From Kalmanozyma brasiliensis GHG001 (taxonomy: Eukaryota; Basidiomycota; Ustilaginomycetes; Ustilaginales): a stretch of DNA of 64,000 bases. The stretch spans positions 434,001 through 498,000 of the forward strand of contig NW_015961953.1 in assembly GCF_000497045.1 (NCBI RefSeq), written 5' to 3'. Below are positions 29,836-39,053 of this stretch, piece by piece. The position numbers were made by a program, and so were the translations under genes. Position 1 is the stretch's first letter, and every line of letters starts with the position of its first letter. The notes under the pieces are model-generated. The model was not told where the DNA came from, ran no database searches, and worked only from the letters and a program-made list of their open reading frames with translations.

Positions 29836-30969
29836 ATGGACCACAACACATCATTCGCCCGAGCTGCCACCCGCTCCGCTTCGGCCACATCCGCGTTCCA
29901 GACACCGGAGATCATCTTCAACATCGTCCCGAGTGACGAAGGACCAGCTCTTCTCGCCCTTGTCTATCTATATTGCATCGCTTTGGGCGCTGTGACTGTC
30001 GAGCTTTTCAATCACCTCGACTACGACATACGGCTAATTCGAAAGCCAGGCTGGACCCAGCCTGCCAAGCTGATCTCAAGGATAGCCTACCTCCTTTGCC
30101 GAGTATTACCACCGACCGCGATCTCCATGTTTCTCTTTGACCTCTCGCTGAAGCGCATAAATTGCGCCGGTATCACACAAGCGATCGGCATCCTGAGCAT
30201 GTTGCTCTTTGCCTCGGTTGCATTGATCATGGCGCAGAGGACCATGGCCGTGTACGCGTGGAAACGTTCATTGGTCATTCCCCTCACGGTCTTCTACCTC
30301 ATCCTTGTGGCTAGCATGGCAACGTCTGTGCCCTTCTGGACCGTTGGCCGCCGCCTTCCCTTCTTCGGCTTCTGCGTCGTAGACGACAGACGGTATGAGA
30401 CCAGGACGATCGTCACCAATGTGGTCTACAAGTCCCTCGGCCTGGTCTTTGATGTCACTCTTCTCCTCATCATGCTGCATCGGCTGCTGGAAGGTGGTCT
30501 TCCATCTCTCTGGCTCAAGAGAAACGCACAACGCAACCCCCCTGACTGGCAAGGACAGGGCATCTCCAGCCTGTTGATCCGTCAAGGAATCCAGGTCTTT
30601 GTGCTGCAGCTGGCATGCGATGTGTTCCTTGCAGCAACATGGCTCGGCTTCAAGAGCCTGATATTGCAAGGCATTGGCACTCCCTTTTCCTTCAGCATAC
30701 CTCCTATCGCCGCCACGGCAGCTTTCAGAGAGATTGGCGAGACGCGTCGCAACATGAACCACAATACGGAAAGGGTGAACGAGCTCATGGACTCGATGGT
30801 CGAGCCTCTGGACGACCGATCGCGCAATCCCTCCACCGGCAAAGCTTCTGTCCAGACGCCGCGACCGTCACCGAGCGCCAAGTTGCACGCAAGCGGCGCC
30901 GCCTCCGCCACCGAGTCTGCTCAGGGGTCGACGCTAGTACAAGCGACGTCCAGGCACTACATTGCCTGA
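29836..30969 (+). CDS. Polytopic membrane protein, family member 2
   Basis: A 377-residue paralogue of the genes at 27318 and 46653, in the same orientation as member 1 and 1.3 kb downstream. It keeps the family landmarks PEIIFNIVPSDEG, YDIRLIRKPGW, AQRTMAVYAWKRS, LHRLLEGGLPS, GQGISSLLIRQG and PIAATAAFREIG. Six or seven hydrophobic helices lie between residues ~30 and 310. Its C-terminal tail is shorter than in the other two and lacks the RIMWGSK element. It is closer to member 3 than to member 1 in the first loop (LIRKPGWT.PAKL.SR.AYLLCR). Unknown function; probably plasma-membrane or endomembrane. Confidence 0.78.
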   Translation: MDHNTSFARAATRSASATSAFQTPEIIFNIVPSDEGPALLALVYLYCIALGAVTVELFNHLDYDIRLIRKPGWTQPAKLISRIAYLLCRVLPPTAISMFLFDLSLKRINCAGITQAIGILSMLLFASVALIMAQRTMAVYAWKRSLVIPLTVFYLILVASMATSVPFWTVGRRLPFFGFCVVDDRRYETRTIVTNVVYKSLGLVFDVTLLLIMLHRLLEGGLPSLWLKRNAQRNPPDWQGQGISSLLIRQGIQVFVLQLACDVFLAATWLGFKSLILQGIGTPFSFSIPPIAATAAFREIGETRRNMNHNTERVNELMDSMVEPLDDRSRNPSTGKASVQTPRPSPSAKLHASGAASATESAQGSTLVQATSRHYIA

Positions 30970-31375
30970 TCAAGCTGGCCATCAACAATCGAATCCGTTT
31001 CCCTTATCAAGTCAACTAGAGCCGATCTCCACCTAAGGGTCCGCTTCACACACTTCAAGCCTACTGTAGGAATCTCGCGTCATATGCTACACTCTTTTTC
31101 GTCGAATCGTTTCACGCTGTGCTCGAGTGTTCGATGCGACCTGCAGCCTTGTGAAAAGCACGCGTTCTCTCGCTTCATACTCTGACGACCTCAGACCGCT
31201 CACAAACGTCGATGGCTGTTGAGCGACTCCCTCGGGCAACAAGCCACGCTGTACTGGTGCACCCGCTCATTGATGCTCCCTCACTTTCTCATACGATTGT
31301 CGAGCCACCGCATTCACTCGGATCAGATGATGGGACAAGAAGGGTATATTAGAGCAGCTTATTCACACCGCCTGG
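30970..31375. other. Short convergent spacer
   Basis: About 400 bases between convergent genes (membrane protein member 2 and the acyltransferase). Nothing recognisable beyond expected 3' ends. Confidence 0.4.
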
Positions 31376-32869
31376 TTACGTGCGGAAGAAGTGGAAGACG
31401 CCCCTGGCGAAGGCGATGCTGGCGTCGTCGACGACGCGCGACCAGACGTCGCAAGCCAGAATGCTGAGGGGTACCATGGTGAAGAAGAGCACGGCGGTGA
31501 TCTGAGCGGGGCTGGTCCAGCTGAGGCTCTCGGTGAGGTGGGCGTAGAGGATGCTGCCGACGCTGAGCATGACAGTTCCGGAGACCATCGCGATCGAGAA
31601 GCCCAAACGGCCAAAGTAGGTGAGGGCGCGGTTGGAGAAGACCTTCTGCAGCGCGGGGCTGAGCTCGACGAGCACCAGCAGACCCGTGGCCAGCAGCCAG
31701 TCGTCCCATCGCGGATAGGCGCGGTTGTTGTAGTCCCACTCCCGGTTGAGCGTGCCCGTGTTGAGGTCGATATGGCCGATGTAGTCGTTGTAGTACTTGC
31801 TCGGGACAATGGCGATCCAGACGTACTTGAGCAGCAAGCCGAGCACCATCATGATTTGGGGGATAAGCTTAGGGTTGAGGAACTTGGTCTTGTCCGAGTT
31901 GAGCGGAATGCCCTCCTTAGGCAGGATCTGGCGGTAGACCGTCGCGTACTCCGCAATGGCCAAACCGGTGAGGGTGTACCACGACCAGCGACCCATCCAG
32001 GCAGAGATGACGAGGAAGAAGGCCAGACCGTAGTTCTTCCAGCGGAAGATGGTGAAGGGCAGACACCAGGCGTAGACGGTGATGACGTACGTCTGCTGGA
32101 AGACAACCGAGGTGAACCACATGATTCCGCCAGGGGGCATGTATGTGCTCGCCACCGAGGTGGTGTATGCATAAGGAGCGAAGACGAACGAGACCACCGT
32201 GTTGACGTACTCCACCGTCGAGGCCCAGACCTTAGGTGGGTGAGCGGCGGGGTTGTTGAGCTTGTCGGCCATCGCGGGGGCGTACTTGAAGCCGTTGAGA
32301 GCGGCAACCACCGAAGTGAGCGCCAATGCGACGGCGAGGGGAAGGATGAGTCGGAAGGGTCGACGGAAGCCTGGACCAGCCAGAGTCAAGCCGTCTCGCC
32401 TCTCGATAAAGGTCTGCATGGCCACGCGGCCCATGAGGATAACGTACATGTTGCCCTGGAAGCTGCCGTTGAACAACAGCGGGCTGAGCGCCTTGCGGAC
32501 GATGTTCATCCAGTAAGGACATGTCCGTGTGAACTCGGCGGGGAAAGTGCCGTCCGTATCGCGGTCCGTGACGATAGCTGGCGCAAAGATGCGGAAGAAG
32601 ATGTAGAGGAGCGTCTGGAAGGCGACGAGACCGCGGATGCCCTCGAGGTAGCTGATGCGTTGCTTGCGTTTGCGTCCCACGTCGGCCTCATCGTTCTCGG
32701 TGATCGGCTTGGGTGTCACGTCGAAACGTGCATCGCCTTTCAAGATGGTGTATCCGCGCTCGTCGTGATCGGGCTCGTAGCTCTTGTCGATGCCTGCGGC
32801 TCCCTCGACAAAGACGGGGAGCGACAACGGCCTGAGCATGGAAAGTCGCTTTGCTGCTGCTTCCGACAT
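31376..32869 (-). CDS. Acyltransferase-3 family integral membrane protein
   Basis: A 497-residue multi-pass protein of the acyltransferase-3 (AT3/OafA-like) family, which moves acyl groups onto sugars, lipids or secondary metabolites at a membrane. The family entry motif YLEGIRGLVAFQT follows a ~90-residue hydrophilic N-terminus. Around ten hydrophobic segments follow, among them ILPLAVALALTSVVAAL, MWFTSVVFQQTYVITVYAW, LAFFLVISAWMGRW and two C-terminal helices. The usual catalytic His of bacterial members (R-x-x-x-H) is not evident, as in many fungal versions. The start at 32869 is chosen over the longer frame at 32941: it begins MSEAAAKRLSMLRPLSL, and a TATA-like TTATAAG lies ~145 bases upstream on the minus strand (33013-33020). 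The acceptor substrate cannot be predicted. Confidence 0.8.
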   Translation of the reverse strand: MSEAAAKRLSMLRPLSLPVFVEGAAGIDKSYEPDHDERGYTILKGDARFDVTPKPITENDEADVGRKRKQRISYLEGIRGLVAFQTLLYIFFRIFAPAIVTDRDTDGTFPAEFTRTCPYWMNIVRKALSPLLFNGSFQGNMYVILMGRVAMQTFIERRDGLTLAGPGFRRPFRLILPLAVALALTSVVAALNGFKYAPAMADKLNNPAAHPPKVWASTVEYVNTVVSFVFAPYAYTTSVASTYMPPGGIMWFTSVVFQQTYVITVYAWCLPFTIFRWKNYGLAFFLVISAWMGRWSWYTLTGLAIAEYATVYRQILPKEGIPLNSDKTKFLNPKLIPQIMMVLGLLLKYVWIAIVPSKYYNDYIGHIDLNTGTLNREWDYNNRAYPRWDDWLLATGLLVLVELSPALQKVFSNRALTYFGRLGFSIAMVSGTVMLSVGSILYAHLTESLSWTSPAQITAVLFFTMVPLSILACDVWSRVVDDASIAFARGVFHFFRT

Positions 32870-33352
32870 CTTGCTCGTGTGTGCGCGGGGAGGGTCTCGT
32901 GGTACTTGTGAAGGAGTGGAACCCTGGAGCGGAAGGTGCAAAGATCCGAAGGAGGAGGGAGCGCAGGTGGTGATGAGGGAATAGACGACGTCGCTATCAA
33001 CACCAAGAAGGGCTTATAAGGGAGGAGCGCAAAAGATCAAGCCATCAGTCATCTTCGAGAAAGGCGAAGAGAGACGGGCTTGCGTTGAGAGGCCGTCCTC
33101 AGACTTGCACTGGGCGCAGTGGAGCTGTAGCGAGGGCCGGGACCAACGTAAGAAGACACGCATCAGAGACACTTTTCTGATGGATCCGGTCTTCACAAGC
33201 GCAGGCTGGGCGTCGAGCACATCCAAAAAGGGTGTCACTTTGACTGCACAGATCAGCCCAGAGTGTCAGCGGCGCTCCGATGACTGGCAAGCGAGCAAGC
33301 GTGAAATGCTCTGTGATGCATTCGGGATCTGCAGTGCACACAATCACCAGGC

Positions 33353-33372
33353 AAAGAGAGAGAGAGAGCGGA
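33353..33372. repeat. GA dinucleotide microsatellite
   Basis: A run of about eight GA units (AAAGAGAGAGAGAGAGCGG) inside the gene desert. Confidence 0.7.
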
Positions 33373-35806
33373 CTCTGGAAGAATCAAAGGCAGCTTAGCG
33401 CCTGCTGCTGAATCGCTGCAAGCGGAAAAAAGCAGCCTAAGCACGGTGAAGCCAAAGCCAAAGTTGGACGATCAATCAAGCAATTTACGGGCGCTTAGCG
33501 GTACACCAACTCATAAATTGAGGCGTAAAATAATTCGTAACTCTCGCGAGCTGTCAAAACGAGAAAGAAAATCTAGCAGCGGCCGCCGCACAGAGTGGAG
33601 AATCGACGAAAGCGGTCGAGCTCGAAAATAAACTTTTGATTTATTTTAAGTTTGATTTTGATTTTTTCTTTATCTCGCGAGACGTGGCCAACGCCGTGTT
33701 TGAGATCAAAAGCCGAATCCCCTCCAGAACGGCAGGCGCCTGCAGCCTGCTTTCACCTCGGAGGCGAACAAAGATTGACATGGGCCCGTGTCCCCTCGTG
33801 CAGAGGTCTTCGCTTACAGCTTCTTTGATGCAGATTAGACATCGTTCTGACAGGTACGATAAGAAGCATAACAGAGACACGCACCAAAGCTGCTAACTTT
33901 TGACACATGCTGTTGGCCGTCTGCTCTTCTTATCGCTCCTTTCTTCCTGCTTGAGCATCGTTTCAGAAGTGGCAAGAGACAATGCTAAGGTATCGACTGC
34001 CATTGGGCAACATTTCGAGCGGAGATGGAAAGCGTCAGCGGCGGCACAGTGGTCTCGCGTCGAAGAGGTGAAGAGTCGACTTTGGTGGTAGAGTCGTTCG
34101 ACAGGGAGGGGCGATGGTACGCCGACATCTCCGCAAGATACCAGCCAAGAGTCCCAAGACTGCACTAGTGGAAACTGAATTGCACCATGCTCTTAGCGTA
34201 CAAGCCGTGAGAATGTCTCATACGGCGACAAATGTAGCGCCAACCAGGCAAACAATGGCCAGCCCAAGTTACGGTATGCAGCTGTGGTGAGACACGTGAG
34301 GACGCCTCGATAGCCGAACTCATTGTTCGATGTGAGCTCTTGTGCGTACTGCCGCGAATAGGGCCTCGACCCTAGGCTTTCTAAATACAATTCAATTGTT
34401 GTTTTCGGAAGAAGCAATCCAAATCGTCGATTCAAATCTGAGATTGGCGGTGAATGACAGCCGGTGTCAGATGCGCTAACCGAGCTCTGGCAACTTTTAC
34501 TGTGTTCCGCTTTCGTCGACTAGGCCAGATCGGACGGCGGCTACCTCTGCCGACAAACACGTCCTTCCCGCGTGTTCTGCTATCGCAATACGGTCAGTGC
34601 TCACAGCAGCATTCTAGCAGCTGCAGGCGGCGTTCGGATCTCACGCTACTGCACGTCTGTTTTCCCGATCTAGGCAGCCTTGTCAGGTCGGATCGGAGCA
34701 AGACAACGTCCCGTAATGGATTGATATATCGCTAGATCAGCGCTCTGCCGCTTTCTTCGCCTACCCATTCTACGGTGCTAGAAGCTACCTTTGCGAACCG
34801 AGCCCTTGCTTCGATAGCATGCGATTGCAACACACCCTACGATCCCTTGTCTTGGGGGCGTTCCGTTGGATTGTCTTTGAGGTGCCATCCGCAGAACCCA
34901 TTTTGCAGTCTAAGTGTGGGGAACAATCCTTTGGTATAGCGACAAACACACTCTGACCTGCCTTTGTCCAGCGATGGATTAGTCATGTCGAAGCGACAGA
35001 AGCAAAACCCTCAAGTCCACGAAATTTCAATTTAATACCTCAAAAAAAAGCGGGCTCAGAAAATTGCAAAATATAGAGCTCGAATTGGTAGAAGGTGTGG
35101 AAGTTGCAAGAGAGTAAGGCGAAGCTGGTGTCAATCTCGTCCTCACCGCTCGAGCAGACACCGGGCCCTTGGAAGAGCAGAAACAAGGCCATCTGATCAC
35201 ACCTGGTGCTGTCAACAGATCCCCTCGACCCGCTCGATCCTGTCAGACATCACACGGCGCATGGACGGACATGTCGAAACCCCGAGGCAATTGTTCCGAA
35301 ACATTTATCGAAGCCCCAGGGTCGCGACCTGTGGCTGGCCAAGGGAGACAGCGGAGATGACCTGGCGAGTCATTCGGCTCCCTGACGGCTTCCGAACTGG
35401 TAGAACAACTGACATCAGACGCACACGACTGTTTGCACCCAAGGTCACGAAAGCCGTCTCGAACGGAAATCGGATGCGGGAGCATGAATCGGGCGGGTAA
35501 AATAAGCGCGGGGGTCTGGACACTCTGGCCCCGGTATTTGGAAAATCGTGGCTTGGAGGGTAAACAATTTATGGCGTGACCCTTTCCTTCAAGATCCGCA
35601 GCTTCACCTTCGACTGGACATCGGGCTCAAGGAGAACACCGCATGTCGCCTGCAGCAGAATCCATCGAGCAAGAAAGCGAAGCGATGCCGTGTGTGCGTG
35701 CTCTCAAGAACGTGGTCCACTCTACGACCATCGAACCGAAAGTAGATCCAAAGGTCGCTAAAAATACTGTAAATTTCCACAGCACAGATCTTCTTTCGGC
35801 TGCGCG

Positions 35807-35831
35807 ATTAGCGCGCTAATGCATGCATGCA
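35807..35831. repeat. Two adjacent perfect palindromes
   Basis: ATTAGCGCGCTAAT (35807-35820) is a perfect 14-base palindrome. It is followed directly by TGCATGCATGCA (35820-35831), a perfect 12-base palindrome sharing one base. They lie mid-way in the gene desert with GCGC on both sides. Confidence 0.7.
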
Positions 35832-38800
35832 GCGGCGCTTCTGCTTCTACGCGCTTTCAACGGGTTCCTGTTGGCAAAATTTGGACGACAGTCCATCTCG
35901 TGGAATCAGAACTCCATTTGCGAGCGGGAGGGGCCTATCGATAAGTTAGCTGCAAGCAGAGAGGATAAGACGGGCAGAATCTCAACTCGTATCTTGTAAG
36001 CAACAGCCGAGACAGGGTGCGGTGGATGTACCCCGAAAGAGCGAACGACGCGGCGAAGCGTCAAAGCCACTGTTTGTTTCACGATCGTCCCATCTCATCG
36101 CCATCGTACAGTGACCAGCCTAATCAGCGGCGTGTCAGGTCGAGAGCATGCAAGACACGATCAACGACGGGACGAGCTGAGACCACTTCGGCAACAGAGG
36201 CGGCCTCAGCGGGGAACATGGTCTGAGAGAAAGGAACGTACCATCCGGGAGGGGATGTTCTCAGACAATGTCTGGAGCTTGTATGTTAGCGCGCTTGTGC
36301 TTAAGCTACTGCAAGCAATCGCCGCGCGCAGAGACGGCCAGGAGGGGCAAGTAGGCAAGGCTAATGGCGCCTTGTTTCTGGCGTAAGAATTTCCAAACTC
36401 AGTGCGACACTTTGCAACTTTGCTCCGAAAGCTCTCCCAGGGGACAGTGCGCCTTCAAATTTATCACGATCAGAGCTTTGCTGACCCGGCATAGGATACA
36501 CTCGGTGCCATAGGATGCAATGCAAGAGATTAAGGTAACTTCGAGTCCAGCATATGGAAAAGACTGCAAAGTGGTTTCGCGCTTAGCTGGGCTGAACCTT
36601 GTCAAGATTCCTTAGCGAGAGACCATCTCTTGGGAAACATACGCTTCTCTCGCATCCGGATGGCCGGAAGCTTCGCCGTCACTGCTATCACGTCCGTGAA
36701 AACTATGTGTAGCATGCTCCTCATTGCCGCTCGTAGCCGTGCCGCTGATTGGGGAGGGTCGCACTGAGTTCGAGTTCCGCTGTTCAGTCGTCCCTGGGGT
36801 CATTCATCCTATTCGTGGAAACATGTGAAGCGATGCGCAGCATGGGCAGCTGTCGATCGATGTAGCCAGCTCAATCTGAAGTTCAACGCACTTTCCGGCA
36901 TGAGCTCACCATACTGTTGAGCTTTGACGTTAGCACTGTCAAGCCGCGACCAGTCTCTCACAGGTCAGTTTCACAGGCTTCCAGCACGCACCAACGGATG
37001 GGCCCTTGAGCTAAGAAGGCACATAGCAATCTTGGCGCATCTACAGTCGTAGATCAGGCACGCTACAACATACATCGCGAAGAAGAGATGGGCGTCGCCA
37101 GCAGGTACACAACATTTGCTCTGAACCTCGCTTCGAGACGCGTGGGAAAAGCAGATCTCGTCCTGTGAACGAATCATAGCTGTAGCTGTCCGCTGCATGA
37201 TGCTCTCGCTGCGAAGAAACGTGCGACATCCCCGAAAGATTAGAGCGGCATCACCTGGGCGCCTACTGAGACCGACGCGACTTCTCACTATCTACTGTAT
37301 GCTTTGCGCTGCGTCGCTCAGACGCGATGCTAGTGCGACCGGCACGTTGTCAACTTTGTCCGGCGTTGGGCTGATGGTAGGCTAAAAGCGCCCCGATCCA
37401 ATATGGCGGCTACTCAGATATCGACAATGGCGACCCAAATCTCTGCGGCGAGGAGCTGCATCCCAGCCTTGTTCGAGATGCCGGACAGCGCTCTCTTTTT
37501 CAGACGTGACTGCATTCGGCGCCTTCCAGGAATCGGAATCCTAAAGAATCGAATTAAAGAATTAATTTTCCAGAAAACGAAAACGGAAACAGCATGGAAA
37601 AAGGCTTTGACACCGTGGCTCGGCTCGTGGCTTGGCCAACATGGCATGGCTGCCGACGTTGGGCAACTCTTCAGCAGCCTTCCCCACCCGAGACACCGTC
37701 TGGGCTTACTGCTCTGAAACCAGACTGCAAGCCAGCTTTTAATGCGGACTCTCGTCTAACGCTGCTGCTGGAGATCGTGTACTTGGTTCGAAGCTTGGCC
37801 TGTACCACAACACCATTGGAAAGCCGCGAAGCCGCCTCTAGCCGCCTTCACGAGCCGATATCGCAGCTTCATCTGCGTTCAGTTGCGCCTCTTCGTCAGA
37901 TAGCTCTAGGCGACCATGCTGCATGAGAGGCTGGATCCGTTTGCTACAACCTCATCGGCATTTGCCGCCCTGGATTTACTACCATACAGCCGCGACAAGA
38001 TAACGATCCTCACTTGGTAGACTTGCAGCTATCATCTTCCGCAAAACGATGCAGCGATGGAGTATGGCTCATGCTCACACTATCTCTCAGATCGAACCTG
38101 TTCATAGCCCTATCATTGCATGCTGCCTGCTGCTGGTGATCAGCAGGCCAGCCAACTTACGGATGAAGAAAGGAGCAGAGAAATTAAAATTTTAAATTGA
38201 TCAATTAATTAAAAGGGCGTCATTTCTGCACTCCGACCGTCGATCCGAGACAGGTCAATGGTAAACTGTGATTTGGTTTTTTTAAGAAAAATCACGAATA
38301 AGAGCTAGCGTGTCCACCATCCTAGCCGCTGCGGTCCTGATCTAGGATTCTGCCGCTTGCAGAAAAGAGGCGCTTTTCGGAGGCTTCTTTTCAGCTGAGA
38401 CACTGGGCATTTTTAGCCCCCTCCTCATACTCCTTCTGTGCCCTCTGGTCGTTGAATCGCAGCTCACGGCGACCGAAAAGTCTGCTACTCTGAATTTGGC
38501 GGCCTCGAATTGCCTGTCTCTGAACGTATCATTGTTTGTCGGCTTCTGCTAGCCTGCCCCAATCGCCTGTCTGTCCTGTCCGAATTCGAGTTTGCGATAC
38601 TTGACATCCGCCTGCGCTCTCCCGCCGAGGTCCCCGTGGTTGACCGTTCTGAAACCGTCATTCTTCCTACTCATCGATGTCCTGATCAGAGCTGGATGGT
38701 CAATGTCTCAGCGCCAGTCGAAAGCCTTTCGTTCCCAGACTTGCAGCTTTCCGACACCGCCAGCCGCCCTGGCTGCGACTGTCAGTGTGCGACTATCCGA

Positions 38801-38978
38801 GCTGAGCTATGACATCGAGGCTCACTCACCTTGCGTTCTCCCATATAAGTCCGGGTCATTGGGTCACCTCGTCTCGTCCGCAATCAGCATCGCCCCCCAT
38901 CTCTACATCCGTTCAGCACAAACGACAGATCCGTGTCCCTGTCGCCTCTTCCCGCTAACACCAGAGCCTTTCTCTTGA

Positions 38979-38985
38979 TATATAA
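38979..38985 (+). promoter_or_regulatory. TATA box of the SSUH2-like gene
   Basis: TATATAA, about 70 bases before the ATG at 39054. Confidence 0.55.
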
Positions 38986-39053
38986 CTTCGACACCGCTGG
39001 CGGTTCTTGCTTTTCAACTCTCTTCTGCATTCACCCCCTTCATTCCCGTCACA

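Larger units (their letters stand above)
32870..39053. other. 6.2-kb gene desert with AT-rich islands
   Basis: The longest stretch without a gene here. No frame exceeds ~130 codons and none has domain character. It contains a (GA)n run near 33355-33370, AT-rich islands (33445-33670, 35020-35110, 37545-37600, 38175-38240), two adjacent palindromes at 35807-35831, and a TATA box (TATATAA, 38979-38985) ~70 bases before the gene at 39054. The last ~700 bases are pyrimidine-rich, like other leaders in the window. It could hold a non-coding RNA, a replication origin, or decayed mobile DNA; no terminal repeats or transposase fragments are visible. Confidence 0.5.

Noticed and set aside
31391..32911. 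506-codon plus-strand ORF opposite the acyltransferase
   Set aside because: Antisense shadow. The minus-strand product has clear membrane helices and the AT3 entry motif; this one is only charged low-complexity sequence.
37770..37800. GGTTCGAAGC, tRNA B-box-like
   Set aside because: No matching A-box, acceptor stem or anticodon arm could be built around it.
32870..39053. Centromere or LTR retrotransposon in the gene desert
   Set aside because: No long terminal repeats, no reverse-transcriptase or integrase fragments, and only short AT-rich islands.
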